Source: Leucobacter sp. Psy1
GTDB taxonomy: Bacteria; Actinomycetota; Actinomycetes; Actinomycetales; Microbacteriaceae
Assembly: GCF_020096995.1 (NCBI RefSeq)
Contig: NZ_CP083692.1
Span: 1,798,001-1,862,000, forward strand
Direction: 5' to 3'
Length of the DNA stretch: 64,000 nucleotides
Positions 37,220 to 47,179 of this stretch are shown here, in pieces. The first letter of the stretch is position 1, and each line of letters opens with the position of its first letter. Both the position numbers and the translations under genes were made by a program. Under the pieces are notes generated by a model. The model did not search any database. It was not told the DNA's origin and worked only from the letters and a program-made list of their open reading frames with translations.

Positions 37220-39121
37220 ATGTCGTCGACCAGCGCTGCGCCTCTTCTCGCACCATCTCCCGGCCCGTCCAGGCGTCGTCCACGGCCCACGCGTCGCCCA
37301 TGGTCCACGCGGCTCCTCGGATTCCTGGTCGCGGCGGCAGCCGCGGCCGTCATCGGAGCCCCGCTGCTCGCCACCGCCGCACCTGCCGCGGCGAACGTCG
37401 AGGACTTCAGCTACGACAGCTGGGACGTCGAATACGCGCTCTCCCTCGACGCGGAGGGGCGCGCCCAGGCCCACGTCACCGAGCGACTCACTGCACGGTT
37501 CCCCCAGGACGATCAGAACAAGGGCATCGTGCGCTCGCTGCCCCGGGACTACCAGGGCGCGTCGACGGATCCCCGTGATTTCTCGGTGACCGACGAGAAC
37601 GGCGACGACGTGCCGTTCGATGTCGAGCGGGGCACCGACGAGACGAACGACGCGCCGTACGTCGCGGTGCTCACCGGCGACGACGACTACGTGCACGGGC
37701 GCCAGACCTACGTCATCGAGTACACCCTCAGCGACGTGGTGCTCGCGCGAGACGACGGCACCGCTGACGAGTTCCACTGGGACCTGGCGCCCTCTGCACG
37801 GCAGCAGCCGATCACCGCCTTCACTGCCCGGATCGCGTTCGCACCCGAGCTCGCCGAGCATCTCAACGGCAACCAGCGCTGTTATTCCGGCGTCGCCGGC
37901 AGTACCGAGGAGTGCTCCATCACCGTTTCCGGCGGGGACGCGACGGTCGGCCCGCTCGCGCTCGACGCAGCGGAGGGCGTCACCGTTGCGATCGGCATGG
38001 ATCCCGACACCGTCGTGCAGCCCTCGCAGCGCATTCCGAACTTCGCCTACGACGTGGCACCGATCCTCGTCGCGGTCGGCGCCCTCGGCGTCTCCGCTGC
38101 GGGCGTCACTGCTGCCGGGCTCATGGCGCGGCGCCACCGGAACAACGGCCGCGGAACGATCGTGCCGCAGTACGACGTGCCCGCGTCGCTCCCGCCGATC
38201 CTCGCATCGACGATCCTGGCGAGCTCGAAGGATCCGATCGCCGCGCAGATGGTGCACCTGGCGGTGAACGGAACCGCGCGTTTCGAGGAGGCGCCGGGAG
38301 CGAAGCGGAAGAAGCGAAAGGCTCAGCTCGCCGTCAGGCTGGTCGACGTCGACCGGGCGGGCGACCCGCTCGACCGTCTCTCGGTGTCGACCCTCTTCTC
38401 CTCGGTCGCGAACGGCGCGCTGCTCGACCTCTCGAAGCGGAACGAGAAACTCGCCAAGCGCATCCCGAACCTCAAGTCATCCGCGGCGAAGGCGGGGCTC
38501 GACCGCGGCTACTTCACGAAGGAGCGCAGCCGAGTCGGCCGTATCCTCGGATGGGTCGCACTCGGCATCGTCGCCGTGCTCGCCGTCCTCGTGGTGCTCG
38601 GGTTCATGTTCCGCGGGGCCAACGCCGGCACCGTGCTCGGCTTGGTCGGGGGCGTGCTCGCGCTCGTCTTCGCGATTCCGGCGATGGCGAAGCACCGAGT
38701 CCACACGCGTTCGGGCGCCGAGACCCGCGAGTACCTCGAGGGCGTCGAGATGTTCATCAAGGTCGCCGAGGCAGATCGCCTGCGAATGCTGCAGTCCTAC
38801 GAGGGCGCCGAACGTCTCGAGAACGGGTCCGTCAACGTCATCCACCTGTACGAGAAGCTCCTCCCCTACGCCATGCTCTTCGGCCTCGAGAAGGAGTGGG
38901 GCTCGGTGCTCGAGAGCTGGTACCGCTCGAACCCGGACACGCCGGTGACCTGGTACCCGTTCCTCGCCGGGCACGCTATCGGCGGCGTCGGCACGGCGGT
39001 CTCCGACGTCGTCAGCTCCATCAGCACATCGGTGAGCTATTCGTCGAGCAGCAGCGGCGGATCCACGGGTGGCGGCTCCGTCGGGGGCGGCGGAGGTGGC
39101 GGCGCGGCAGGCGGACGCTGA
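37220..39121 (+). CDS. DUF2207 family exported membrane protein
   Basis: A 633-residue protein. The N-terminus is Arg/Pro-rich, then a signal-like hydrophobic segment ending ATAAPAAANVEDF near 58. An extracytoplasmic beta-rich domain follows (RSLPRDYQG, QTYVIEYTLSDVV). One membrane segment is near 275-295 and two more near 440-490. The C-terminus is a Ser/Gly run typical of DUF2207 proteins. Cysteines in NQRCYSG and TEECSIT may form a disulfide. ATG at 37220 is chosen; ATG at 37175 would add 15 residues. Family function is unknown. Confidence 0.86.
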   Translation: MSSTSAAPLLAPSPGPSRRRPRPTRRPWSTRLLGFLVAAAAAAVIGAPLLATAAPAAANVEDFSYDSWDVEYALSLDAEGRAQAHVTERLTARFPQDDQNKGIVRSLPRDYQGASTDPRDFSVTDENGDDVPFDVERGTDETNDAPYVAVLTGDDDYVHGRQTYVIEYTLSDVVLARDDGTADEFHWDLAPSARQQPITAFTARIAFAPELAEHLNGNQRCYSGVAGSTEECSITVSGGDATVGPLALDAAEGVTVAIGMDPDTVVQPSQRIPNFAYDVAPILVAVGALGVSAAGVTAAGLMARRHRNNGRGTIVPQYDVPASLPPILASTILASSKDPIAAQMVHLAVNGTARFEEAPGAKRKKRKAQLAVRLVDVDRAGDPLDRLSVSTLFSSVANGALLDLSKRNEKLAKRIPNLKSSAAKAGLDRGYFTKERSRVGRILGWVALGIVAVLAVLVVLGFMFRGANAGTVLGLVGGVLALVFAIPAMAKHRVHTRSGAETREYLEGVEMFIKVAEADRLRMLQSYEGAERLENGSVNVIHLYEKLLPYAMLFGLEKEWGSVLESWYRSNPDTPVTWYPFLAGHAIGGVGTAVSDVVSSISTSVSYSSSSSGGSTGGGSVGGGGGGGAAGGR

Positions 39122-39163
39122 GGCGATCGGTCTCGCCTCGGCGCTCGATGCGACAATGGCCCC

Positions 39164-39517
39164 GTGCATGTTGATCGAGTCGTACCCAACCTGACCGTGA
39201 CCGACCTCCCTGCCGCGGTCAGGGAGCACTCCACCGTCCTCGGTTTCCAGGTCTTGATGGATCACGGCTGGATCGTCACCCTCGGCGACGACGCAGGGCA
39301 CCAGCTCAGCGTCATGACCCGGGATGCCACCGCACCGGTCAACCCCGACGTGTCGATCTTCGTCGACGATGTCCATGATGTGCTGTCCCGCGTCGAGGCA
39401 GCAGGCTTGGAGATCGTACATCCGCTCTCCGATGAGCCGTGGGGAGTGAAACGATTCTTCTACCGCGCCAGTGACGGCCGCGTGATCAATGTCGGCATGC
39501 ACACTGCCTCGCGCTGA
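39164..39517 (+). CDS. VOC superfamily (glyoxalase/bleomycin-resistance-like) protein
   Basis: A 117-residue single beta-alpha-beta-beta-beta module pair. PNLTVTDLPAAVREHSTVLGFQV near the start and DVHDVLSRVEAAGLEIVHPLSDEPWGVKRFFYRASDGRVINV in the second half fit the vicinal-oxygen-chelate fold. The GTG at 39164 begins the reading frame. The substrate is unknown; these small proteins range from dioxygenases to antibiotic-binding proteins. It follows the DUF2207 gene on the same strand. Confidence 0.88.
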   Translation: MHVDRVVPNLTVTDLPAAVREHSTVLGFQVLMDHGWIVTLGDDAGHQLSVMTRDATAPVNPDVSIFVDDVHDVLSRVEAAGLEIVHPLSDEPWGVKRFFYRASDGRVINVGMHTASR

Positions 39518-39639
39518 ATCATCACGGTCGCCCGGAACTTTGCCGTACCCGTGACGCACTCCAGGTCAACCGCGAATATTCGCGTCTAGAGGCCCGCAGG
39601 AGCTGTCGACTCGCTACTGAATCAGAAATGTAGTTGAAA

Positions 39640-39715
39640 TGGTGGATCTGAGGGGACTCGAACCCCTGACCCCCTGCATGCCATGCAGGTGCGCTACCAG
39701 CTGCGCCACAGACCC
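39640..39715 (-). tRNA. tRNA-Ala (GGC anticodon)
   Basis: Acceptor GGGTCTG pairs with CAGATCC, including the G3-U70 wobble that identifies tRNA-Ala. The anticodon loop ATGGCAT is closed by CCTGC/GCAGG, giving GGC. CCA is encoded. Confidence 0.97.
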
Positions 39716-39750
39716 GTGGAAGTCGGACGAATACTCCCCCGACAACTCCT

Positions 39751-40158
39751 CTACTTTACACCGGATGACGGGGTCGAATGCAAATCGGCCGGGGCTTCCG
39801 GGATCTCGGGCATGTCGATCGTCGGGCAGTCGCTCCAGAGGCGCTCCAGCTGGTAGAAGTCGCGGTCCTCCTGGTGGAAGACGTGGACGATGAGGTCGCC
39901 GAAGTCGAGCAGCACCCAACGCCCGCCCTCGCGGCCCTCACGGCGAACGGTACGGGTGCCGTGCTCGTTGAGGGCATCCTCGATGCCGTCGGAGATCGCC
40001 TGCACGTTCCGCTCGACAGCGCCGCTCACGATGAGGAACACGTCGGCGAGCCCGAACTGCTCCGTCACCTCAAGAGCGACCGGACCGGTCGCCCCCTTGT
40101 CGCTCGCTGCACGCGCGGCGATCGTCAGTTCGGACATCACCTCTCGGGTTTCCGTCAC
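39751..40158 (-). CDS. rsfS: ribosomal silencing factor RsfS
   Basis: Binds ribosomal protein L14 and blocks subunit joining when nutrients are scarce. The 135-residue protein shows VALEVTEQFGLADVFLIVSGAVERNVQAISDGIED and WVLLDFGDLIVHVFHQEDRDFYQLERLW, which are diagnostic. GTG at 40158 has AAAGGAA upstream; ATG at 40137 is the alternative. The nadD-(acidic protein)-rsfS order is conserved in related actinobacteria. Confidence 0.95.
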   Translation of the reverse strand: MTETREVMSELTIAARAASDKGATGPVALEVTEQFGLADVFLIVSGAVERNVQAISDGIEDALNEHGTRTVRREGREGGRWVLLDFGDLIVHVFHQEDRDFYQLERLWSDCPTIDMPEIPEAPADLHSTPSSGVK

Positions 40159-40192
40159 TGGGTTCCTTTCACTGCTTCCGTGGCCGTCCGGA

Positions 40193-41911
40193 CTATCCGA
40201 ACACGCCGGTCGCGAAGCCCCACACCGCGATACCGCCGACGACGAGGATCAAGCCCCCTCCGGTCAGCGACAGCACGAGCGGCAGCTTGCTCTTCTCTTT
40301 GCCCGCGCTCGAGAACATGGGAGCTCCCGTCGCGCTCGACGCGCTCACGGCCCGACGTGCGGAGATCGGACCCGTGGCCTGATCCGCGCCGCCGTGCGGA
40401 CGCTCCGCCCCGAGCTCATCGACCGGGTCGAGTTCGATCGAGTCATGAATCGACGCGTGGCCACCGGTCTCACCGATCGACTTCGGAACATCGATCGACC
40501 CGGTGATGTACAGCTCGCCCGTCCCGCCGATGGGGCCGGCGAGGCCGCCGTCCTCCGGCATATCGGGCAGGATCAGAGCGGCCGAGTTCGTGCCGCCCGC
40601 ACGCCCGTCCTGCACCACGGCGCGCGCGATGAGGTCGTCGAAACCGGAATCCTTACCGCTCGCCGAGCGCGCGTCGTTGCCCGGCCCCGCCTTCGAGTCC
40701 TCGTCGAACACGGACCGCCACTCCTCAGGCGGGGCGATATCCGGGAACGAGTACGGGGTCTTCGGTGCGTCGGCGTCGGCTGCCTGCTCGCCGGCGGCCT
40801 TCGGCGCGGCGGGCGGTTCGCTCACCGGCGTCGAGGCAGCCGGACGGGCGGATTTCGGAGCAGCGCTCTTGGGAGCAGCACTCTTCGGCGCAGCGCTCAC
40901 GGGAGCATCGCTCGGAACTTCCGCCTCGGCCGTGACACCACCCTCCGCTGCCTCGTCGGCGCTCTCAGCATCGACATCCTCCGCATCCAGCAAGCGGGTC
41001 TCCGCGGGCGGCTCAGTCGCGGCCGGCTCCCCGTCGGAATCCGTCTCGATGACGGCAGTCTCAATCAGTACCGTCTCGACGCCGCCGTCCTCCGACTGCG
41101 TCTCGATGAGTTGCGTCTCGATGACCTCGGCCTCGACGGTCTCTCCGGACTGGTCGTCAACTGCTCCCGCGAGGGCCTCATCGAACGACAGCGGCTCGGT
41201 GGGCGGCGATGCCTTTACCGGGGGCGCGTCCGCGAGGAACGGCTCGTCCGCCTCGTCTTCGACCTGGTCGCTCGCGCTCGCTTCGTCGTCGGACTCGCTC
41301 GAGGCCGCATCGTCGGGATCGCTCGCATCGCCGTCGCCTTCGGTCACCGTCTCAGCGGCGTCGTCACTGGGCGCCGTCGCATCGGACGCGACCGCCTCAT
41401 CGGAGACCTCGTGGATCGCAGTTTCTTCCGCCGGCACCTCTGCACCACCGGCATTCGCCGACGCATCGGTATCCGCTACTTCATCGGCAGCGGCGGCACT
41501 CTCGGCTTCCCGGATGTCCTCGAGACTGAACGCCTCGGTCGGCGCTTCGACGATGGCGGGCGCAGGCTCGGCCACCTCAGGCTCAGGCACCGAAGGCGCG
41601 GCCTCCGTCAACGCGGCTTCGCGCTCGCGGAGCGCCTGCTCGCGGAGTTCGCGCATCTCACGGCGCGTGCGCGGATTGCCGTTCTCGTCGTACGGCTCGA
41701 TCTCGATCTCTGGGAGATCCGCCGCAGCATTGGAGGGCGTCGCAGCAGTCGGCTCAGGGGTCGCAGCTGCTTCCGTGGACACCTCGGGCGCCTGAGACTC
41801 CGTTGTCTCGGTGCCCGCTTCGGGGGTCTCTTCCGGTACCGCAGCTGCCGCCTGATCACGCAGACGCCGTTCGCGCCGCGTCAGGGGGCGATCCGGCTCG
41901 TTCTCAGTCAT
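40193..41911 (-). CDS. large acidic, disordered, tail-anchored membrane protein
   Basis: A 572-residue protein of low complexity, very rich in Glu, Ala, Asp, Thr and Ser. Two basic clusters near the N-terminus (LTRRERRLRDQ and RTRREMRELREQALRERE) are short helices. The middle contains repeated LIET/VIET units and three tandem SAAPK units, and the 160 residues before the membrane segment are more ordered. The C-terminus has one hydrophobic segment (about 540-565), so it is tail-anchored with the bulk in the cytoplasm. ATG at 41911 lies 2 bases after the nadD stop. Family and function are unknown. Confidence 0.8.
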   Translation of the reverse strand: MTENEPDRPLTRRERRLRDQAAAAVPEETPEAGTETTESQAPEVSTEAAATPEPTAATPSNAAADLPEIEIEPYDENGNPRTRREMRELREQALREREAALTEAAPSVPEPEVAEPAPAIVEAPTEAFSLEDIREAESAAAADEVADTDASANAGGAEVPAEETAIHEVSDEAVASDATAPSDDAAETVTEGDGDASDPDDAASSESDDEASASDQVEDEADEPFLADAPPVKASPPTEPLSFDEALAGAVDDQSGETVEAEVIETQLIETQSEDGGVETVLIETAVIETDSDGEPAATEPPAETRLLDAEDVDAESADEAAEGGVTAEAEVPSDAPVSAAPKSAAPKSAAPKSARPAASTPVSEPPAAPKAAGEQAADADAPKTPYSFPDIAPPEEWRSVFDEDSKAGPGNDARSASGKDSGFDDLIARAVVQDGRAGGTNSAALILPDMPEDGGLAGPIGGTGELYITGSIDVPKSIGETGGHASIHDSIELDPVDELGAERPHGGADQATGPISARRAVSASSATGAPMFSSAGKEKSKLPLVLSLTGGGLILVVGGIAVWGFATGVFG

Positions 41912-41913
41912 TC

Positions 41914-42531
41914 TCAGTTGCTCCCGTCGGTGTATAGCCCGTGCTTCGCAATGTACTGCACTACTCCATCCGGCACCAGGTACCACACCGGGTAACCGCG
42001 AGCCACCCGGCTCCTGCAGTCCGTTGATGAGATCGCAAGTGCCGGAACCTCGAGCAGGCTCACCCGATCACCCGAGAACCCTGACCGCGAGAGTTCGTGC
42101 CCGGGCCGTGACACAGCGATGAAGTGCGCCAGATCCCAGAACTTGTCCACGTCCTTCCACTCCAGGATCTGCTCGACCGCGTCGGCTCCTGAAATGAAGA
42201 ACAGTTCGGCGTCGGGGAACTCGGCTCGCAGGTCCCGCAGCGTATCGACCGTGTACGTCGGGCCCGCACGATCGATGTCCACCCGACTCACCTTGAAGCT
42301 GGGGTTCGAGGCGGTCGCGATCACCGTCATCAGATAGCGGTGCTCGCTGTGAGACACGTTCTGCTTCTGCCACGGCTGACCAGTGGGCACGAAGATGACC
42401 TCGTCGAGATCGAAACTCCGCGCGACTTCGCTCGCCGCGACCAGGTGACCGTGGTGGATGGGATCGAACGTGCCGCCCATCACTCCGATGCGCGGCTTCA
42501 CCGACGCCGGCCGATCAGTGCTGGCGAGCAT
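41914..42531 (-). CDS. nadD: nicotinate-nucleotide adenylyltransferase
   Basis: Transfers AMP to nicotinate mononucleotide in NAD synthesis. The nucleotidyltransferase signature [15 protein letters not shown] is near residue 18 and the second motif, [13 protein letters not shown], near 170; a conserved [16 protein letters not shown] lies between. ATG at 42531 gives 205 residues and overlaps the small upstream membrane-protein gene by 17 bases. Two bases separate its stop from the next gene. Confidence 0.95.
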   Translation of the reverse strand: MLASTDRPASVKPRIGVMGGTFDPIHHGHLVAASEVARSFDLDEVIFVPTGQPWQKQNVSHSEHRYLMTVIATASNPSFKVSRVDIDRAGPTYTVDTLRDLRAEFPDAELFFISGADAVEQILEWKDVDKFWDLAHFIAVSRPGHELSRSGFSGDRVSLLEVPALAISSTDCRSRVARGYPVWYLVPDGVVQYIAKHGLYTDGSN

Positions 42532-42727
42532 CACCGTGTTCGCGAGCGTAAGCCTCTGCCTTCTCGGCGTGACGGTTCGCGACATCGCGGAAGCTGAACG
42601 TCACCGCAGCGAGGGCCGTGAATCCGACGAACGCGATCACGCCGAACAGCGGAGCCGGAAAGGGTAGCTCGTTGACGACGTGGTGCCCGCCTTCTGCGGC
42701 GACGGCGATCGTTGCGAGAAATGACAT
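42515..42727 (-). CDS. small single-span membrane protein upstream of nadD
   Basis: A 70-residue protein with one membrane segment (about 28-46) preceded by [19 protein letters not shown] and followed by [24 protein letters not shown] have seen small proteins with this ELPMP...FGVIAF...SFRDVANRH pattern between proA and nadD in related actinobacteria. GGGGA lies five bases before the ATG. Function is unknown; conservation of context supports a real gene. Confidence 0.8.
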   Translation of the reverse strand: MSFLATIAVAAEGGHHVVNELPFPAPLFGVIAFVGFTALAAVTFSFRDVANRHAEKAEAYAREHGDARQH

Positions 42728-42789
42728 GTGAATCCCCAGCGTTCAATAACGGTCGATGGACGTGTTCCCACCAGTCTAGCGGTCCGGTC

Positions 42790-44040
42790 TCAGCGAACCT
42801 GACCACTCCCGCGCACGAGCCACTTCGTGCTCGTGAGTTCAGGGAGCCCCATCGGTCCCCTCGCGTGCAGCTTCTGGGTGGAGATGCCGACCTCGGCACC
42901 GAATCCGAACTCGCCGCCGTCGGTGAAGCGGGTCGACGCGTTCACCATCACGACGGCGGAATCCACCTCGGCGAGGAACCGCTCGGCGTTCGTGTAGTCC
43001 TGGGTGACGATGGATTCCGTGTGCCGCGTCGAGTACCGGTCGATGTGCGCGAGGGCGTCGTCGAGGGAGTCGACGACTCGGATCCCCATCTCGAGTGCGT
43101 GATGCTCCGTCTCCCACAGTTCGTCGTCAGCCTCGCCGATCTCGCGCACCAGTGAACGGGAGCGATCATCGCCCTGCAGAACGACATCCTTCTCGAGGAG
43201 CGCACGAGAGATCGCGGGGAGCAGCCTCGCGGCAGCATCGCGGTGCACGAGCAGGGTCTCTGCCGCGTTGCACACGCTCGGCCGGTGCGTCTTCGAGTTG
43301 CGCACGATGTCGACGGCCATGGCCTCGTCAGCAGTCGCATCGACGAACACGTGCACGATCCCGGAACCGGTCTCGATGACGGGAACCGTCGACTCCTGCA
43401 CGACGGTGGAGATGAGCCCGGCACTTCCCCGCGGAATCAAGACGTCGACGTACCCGCGCGCCCGCATGAGCCGGCCGGCACCATCGCGACCGAAGTCGTC
43501 GATCGTCTGGATCGCGTCGCCGCTGAGGCCCGCCTCCGTGATCGCGCCCTGGATCAGTTCGACGAGCGCGCGGTTCGACTGCTCAGCGGCACTCCCGCCG
43601 CGCAGCACCGCGCCATTGCCGCTCTTCAGCGCCAGGGCCGCGATATCGACCGTCACGTTGGGTCGCGCCTCGTAGATGGCCCCCACGACGCCGAAGGGGA
43701 CGCGGACCTGGTTGATCCTGATCCCGTTCGCGAGCGTGCTCCCCCTGACAACCTCGCCGACCGGATCCGGGAGACCGATGATGTCGCGCACCGCCTGCGC
43801 GAGACCGTGCAGTCGGTCGGCATCGAGGCGCAAGCGGTCGAGCAGACCGTCGTCGATTCCGTTCGCGCGCCCGTTCTCGAGGTCGCGCTCGTTCGCCTCC
43901 ACCAGTTCAGGCACGTGCGTCTCGATCGCGACGGCGATGCACTCGAGCGCCGCGTTCTTGCGGGCGGTCGGCGCGTTCACGAGTGTCCGCGCACCGGTGC
44001 GCGCGAGTTCGAGGCGGCTGAGGAACGGATCCGGAGTCAT
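42790..44040 (-). CDS. proA: gamma-glutamyl phosphate reductase
   Basis: Reduces glutamate 5-phosphate to glutamate semialdehyde in proline synthesis. The 416 residues show the catalytic cysteine region THRPSVCNAAETLLVH near 270, the NADPH-binding PFGVVGAIYEARPNVTVD near 119 and EFGFGAEVGISTQKLHARGPMG near 390. ATG at 44040 is preceded by GGAGGGT. It is 10 bases downstream of proB. Confidence 0.97.
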   Translation of the reverse strand: MTPDPFLSRLELARTGARTLVNAPTARKNAALECIAVAIETHVPELVEANERDLENGRANGIDDGLLDRLRLDADRLHGLAQAVRDIIGLPDPVGEVVRGSTLANGIRINQVRVPFGVVGAIYEARPNVTVDIAALALKSGNGAVLRGGSAAEQSNRALVELIQGAITEAGLSGDAIQTIDDFGRDGAGRLMRARGYVDVLIPRGSAGLISTVVQESTVPVIETGSGIVHVFVDATADEAMAVDIVRNSKTHRPSVCNAAETLLVHRDAAARLLPAISRALLEKDVVLQGDDRSRSLVREIGEADDELWETEHHALEMGIRVVDSLDDALAHIDRYSTRHTESIVTQDYTNAERFLAEVDSAVVMVNASTRFTDGGEFGFGAEVGISTQKLHARGPMGLPELTSTKWLVRGSGQVR

Positions 44041-44050
44041 ACCCTCCAGC

Positions 44051-44821
44051 TTAGCCCGCAGCGGCGAATCGCGTCCCGTGATCCGCGCCGTCGAGCACGG
44101 CGGCGAGCAGGCGCGTCTCCGTGAGGAGAACGCGCGTTCCCGCGTCGGTCGCGAGCCGCGCGGCCTGAACCTTCGTGCGCGCCCCTCCGGTGCCCCAACC
44201 CGACTGCGCTTCGCCGATCTCGATGCCCGCGAGCTCGTCACCGTAGGGCACGTCGCTGATGCGCTCGGCACCCGGCTCTGACGGCGGCGCGGTGTAGAGC
44301 GCGTCGACGTCGGAGAGCAGGATCAGCTGGTCCGCACCGACCAAGCGCGCAACGAGGGCGGCAAGCCGATCGTTGTCCCCGAAGCGGATCTCGTGCGTCG
44401 CGACCGTGTCGTTCTCGTTGATGATCGGCAGCGTACCGAGCTGCAGCAACCGTTCGAGCGCGCGCTTCGCATTGTCCCGGTGCGTCGGGTTCTCGAGGTC
44501 GTGCGCGGTGAGCAGCACCTGCCCCGCGATGATCTCGTGGCTCGTGAGCGCACGCTGATACCGGTTCACGAGGATGTTCTGCCCCACCGCGGCGGCGGCC
44601 TGCTGCGTGGCGAGATCCTCGGGTCGCTCATCGAGTCGCAGGAACGGCACGCCAGTCGCGATCGCACCGCTGGAGACCAGGATCACCTGAGCGCCACCGC
44701 GGTGCAGGCGCGCGAGAGACTCGACGAGGGTCGGAATACGGTGCGCATTGTCCCCGCTGACCGACGATGATCCGACCTTGACGACGACGCGCTGGGCGCC
44801 GAGCAGATCGGTCCCGCTCAC
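44051..44821 (-). CDS. proB: glutamate 5-kinase lacking the PUA domain
   Basis: Phosphorylates glutamate as the first step of proline synthesis. The amino-acid-kinase fold is seen in [12 protein letters not shown] near residue 12, [22 protein letters not shown] near 134, [12 protein letters not shown] and the C-terminal [14 protein letters not shown]. At 256 residues it ends where the kinase domain ends; the C-terminal PUA domain of the E. coli enzyme is absent. GTG at 44821 overlaps the obgE stop (GTGA). Confidence 0.95.
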   Translation of the reverse strand: MSGTDLLGAQRVVVKVGSSSVSGDNAHRIPTLVESLARLHRGGAQVILVSSGAIATGVPFLRLDERPEDLATQQAAAAVGQNILVNRYQRALTSHEIIAGQVLLTAHDLENPTHRDNAKRALERLLQLGTLPIINENDTVATHEIRFGDNDRLAALVARLVGADQLILLSDVDALYTAPPSEPGAERISDVPYGDELAGIEIGEAQSGWGTGGARTKVQAARLATDAGTRVLLTETRLLAAVLDGADHGTRFAAAG

Positions 44822-46323
44822 TGGTCGCTCTCCCAGAGCCCCGCCTCGCGCTCACGCTCGAGCTCTTCGCGGGCCTCGGCCTTGGCGTCCATCCGCTCGT
44901 GGTAAGTGCTTCGCCGCTCGTGGTTCGTCCGGCGATCGTTCTGATCGACTCTCAGGTCGCTGCCTCGGGCGCCCATCTGCACCTCGGCGGCGCTCGTCAC
45001 AGTGGGCTCCCAGTCGAACACGACGCCGGAACCGGGGCCGATGACGACCGTCGAACCGGCGACGGCGCCCTTCTTGACCAGCGCGTCCTCGACACCGAGC
45101 TTCTGCAGACGGTCGGCGAGATACCCGACCGCTTCGTCGTTCGTGAAGTCAGTCTGCGCGACCCACCGTTCGGGTTTCGCTCCGAGAATCCGGAAGATGG
45201 TGCCGTAGGTGCCGCCCTCGGTGACCACGCGGAAGCCAGACTCGTCGACCGCCTTCGGCCGCAGAACGATACGCTCGTGCGTCTCCTCGGTCGCCAGACG
45301 CCGCGCGCGCTCGGCGTCTACGATCTCGGCCAGCGCGAAGCTGAGCTCGCGGAGGCCTGCGTGGGCAACGGCGGAGATCTCGAAGACGCGGTACCCCTGC
45401 GCCTCGAGGTCGCCTCGGACGAACTCCGCGAGTTCACGAGCCTCGGGCACGTCGGTCTTGTTCAGCGCGACGAGCTGCGGTCGCTCGAGCAGCGGCGTCT
45501 GCCCCTCGGGCACCGCATAGGCGCCGAGCTCGCGCTTCACGACCTCGAGGTCCGAGAGCGGGTCGCGGCCCGGCTCGAGGGTGGCGCAGTCGAGCACGTG
45601 CAGCAGCGCAGCACATCGCTCCACGTGCCTGAGGAAGTCGAGGCCGAGCCCCTTGCCATCGCTCGCGCCCTCAATGAGCCCCGGCACATCGGCCACGGTG
45701 AACCGATGGTCGCCCGCCTGGACAACCCCGAGGTTCGGGTGCAGCGTGGTGAAGGGGTAATCCGCGATCTTCGGCTTCGCAGCGCTGAGCGCCGCGATGA
45801 GACTCGACTTGCCCGCAGAGGGGAACCCCACGAGCGCGACGTCGGCGATCGTCTTCAGTTCGAGCGAGATCGTGCCGGCCCAGCCCTCGATGCCGAGCAG
45901 AGCGAATCCCGGCGCCTTCCGCTTCGCACTGGCGAGGGCGGCGTTGCCGAGCCCGCCCTGGCCGCCGGCCGCAGCGATGAAACGGGTGCCCGCCTCACTG
46001 AGATCCGCGAGCGTCTCACCGTCCTCGCTCTTCACGACCGTGCCGACCGGCACCGACAGCTCGAGGTCGGCGCCCTTCGTGCCCGAGCGATTGTCGCCCA
46101 TGCCGAAGCCGCCGTGCTCGGCGATGCGGTGCGGCCGTCGATGATAGTCGAGCAGTGTCGTCACCTGGGGATCCGCAATCAGCACGACGTCACCGCCATG
46201 CCCGCCATTGCCCCCGTCGGGCCCGGCGAGCGGCTTGAACTTCTCGCGCTTCGTCGAGACGCAGCCGTTCCCGCCGTGCCCGGCCTGGAGGTGCACCTGC
46301 ACCTGATCCACGAACGTCACCAT
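44818..46323 (-). CDS. obgE: Obg family GTPase
   Basis: A ribosome-assembly and stress-linked GTPase of 501 residues. The N-terminal glycine-rich Obg fold (1-158) has the [13 protein letters not shown] block. The G domain has the P-loop [10 protein letters not shown] near 167, switch region [11 protein letters not shown]3 DVPGL and G4 NKTD. The C-terminal OCT domain (near 365-445) is present, followed by a charged Arg/Glu tail. It lies downstream of rplU-rpmA, the usual bacterial arrangement. Confidence 0.97.
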   Translation of the reverse strand: MVTFVDQVQVHLQAGHGGNGCVSTKREKFKPLAGPDGGNGGHGGDVVLIADPQVTTLLDYHRRPHRIAEHGGFGMGDNRSGTKGADLELSVPVGTVVKSEDGETLADLSEAGTRFIAAAGGQGGLGNAALASAKRKAPGFALLGIEGWAGTISLELKTIADVALVGFPSAGKSSLIAALSAAKPKIADYPFTTLHPNLGVVQAGDHRFTVADVPGLIEGASDGKGLGLDFLRHVERCAALLHVLDCATLEPGRDPLSDLEVVKRELGAYAVPEGQTPLLERPQLVALNKTDVPEARELAEFVRGDLEAQGYRVFEISAVAHAGLRELSFALAEIVDAERARRLATEETHERIVLRPKAVDESGFRVVTEGGTYGTIFRILGAKPERWVAQTDFTNDEAVGYLADRLQKLGVEDALVKKGAVAGSTVVIGPGSGVVFDWEPTVTSAAEVQMGARGSDLRVDQNDRRTNHERRSTYHERMDAKAEAREELEREREAGLWESDQ

Positions 46324-46364
46324 GCGTTATCGACCCCTGTCTGTGATGAGATTGCCCCTAGATA

Positions 46365-46396
46365 CGGCAAAAGGCGAGCCGAAGCCCGCCTTGCCG
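46365..46396 (-). terminator. bulged hairpin between rpmA and obgE
   Basis: CGGCAAAAGGCG pairs with CGCCTTGCCG with a two-base bulge, 12 bases after the rpmA stop. No T-run follows, so it may attenuate rather than end transcription. Confidence 0.4.
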
Positions 46397-46408
46397 TTGA
46401 TGCGCTGC

Positions 46409-46663
46409 TTACGCGGCTTCAACCACGTTGACGACCTTGCGGCCGCCCTTCGCACCGAACTCGACCGAGCCGGCGGCGAGAGCGAACAGCGTGTCGTCGC
46501 CGCCACGGCCCACGTTCGCACCGGGGTGGAACTTGGTGCCGCGCTGACGAACGAGGATCTCGCCCGCGTTCACGGCCTGGCCTGCGTAGCGCTTCACGCC
46601 GAGACGGTTCGCGTTCGAATCGCGGCCGTTGCGGGTTGAGCTGACGCCCTTCTTTGATGCCAT
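46409..46663 (-). CDS. rpmA: 50S ribosomal protein L27
   Basis: An 84-residue large-subunit protein near the peptidyl-transferase centre. It has [47 protein letters not shown] and GKGG-like signatures of L27. ATG at 46663 has an AGGAGAC Shine-Dalgarno. It follows rplU after 25 bases. Confidence 0.98.
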   Translation of the reverse strand: MASKKGVSSTRNGRDSNANRLGVKRYAGQAVNAGEILVRQRGTKFHPGANVGRGGDDTLFALAAGSVEFGAKGGRKVVNVVEAA

Positions 46664-46688
46664 GAGTCTGTCTCCTCCGTTGTCCGGG

Positions 46689-46997
46689 TTACTTGATGCC
46701 GGTGACCTTGATGCGGGTCAGATCCTGGCGGTGACCCTGGCGGGACTTGTACCCGGTCTTGTTCTTGTAGCGCTGGATCACGATCTTCGGACCCCGCGTG
46801 TCGTCGAGCACCTCAGCGGTGACCTTGACCTTCGCGAGCGACTCGGCGTCGCTCGTCACGCTGTCGCCGTCGACGAGCAGCACGGCCGGGAGCTCCACCG
46901 TGTTGCCGCTGTCGCCCGCAATGCGGTTGACCGTGAGGATCGAACCGACCTCAACCTTCTCCTGCCGGCCGCTTGCGCGCACTACTGCGTAAACCAC
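46689..46997 (-). CDS. rplU: 50S ribosomal protein L21
   Basis: A 102-residue large-subunit protein that begins [17 protein letters not shown] and ends with [30 protein letters not shown] is diagnostic. GTG at 46997 is the start. It opens the rplU-rpmA-obgE unit and has a clear promoter upstream. Confidence 0.98.
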   Translation of the reverse strand: MVYAVVRASGRQEKVEVGSILTVNRIAGDSGNTVELPAVLLVDGDSVTSDAESLAKVKVTAEVLDDTRGPKIVIQRYKNKTGYKSRQGHRQDLTRIKVTGIK

Positions 46998-47033
46998 TTG
47001 TCACCCTTTTCCTGAGGTATCGTCAAAACTGCC

Positions 47034-47054
47034 GGTCGCGAAGCTCTCGCGACC
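47034..47054 (-). promoter_or_regulatory. leader hairpin of rplU
   Basis: An 8-base-pair perfect stem GGTCGCGA/TCGCGACC with a 5-base loop in the 5' untranslated region, about 37 bases before the rplU start. A regulatory or stabilising role is possible. Confidence 0.45.
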
Positions 47055-47122
47055 CTTGCATCGAGGCAGGAGATCGATCGCCTGCCGAGCCGCCACCCCA
47101 AAAGAGTGGCACCAACGGTCAA

Positions 47123-47152
47123 TAATATCTCGATGAGGCCCGCACGGTCAAA
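47123..47152 (-). promoter_or_regulatory. sigma-70-type promoter of rplU-rpmA-obgE
   Basis: On the minus strand, TTGACC (47147-47152) and TATTAT (47123-47128) are separated by 18 bases. It lies between the rne stop and rplU, giving a leader of about 120 bases. Confidence 0.75.
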
Positions 47153-47179
47153 TAGGCTGACCAGCGTGTCCCGCCGAGA

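Noticed and set aside
40849-40900. Possible CRISPR-like short repeats in the acidic protein gene
   Set aside because: The repeated units are in-frame codons for SAAPK without spacers; they are a protein repeat. No CRISPR array or cas gene is present.
39890-41995. A 701-codon open frame on the plus strand opposite the acidic protein and rsfS
   Set aside because: It is antisense to well-supported genes, has a repetitive Arg/Leu composition typical of reverse frames of GC-rich coding DNA, and shows no domain.
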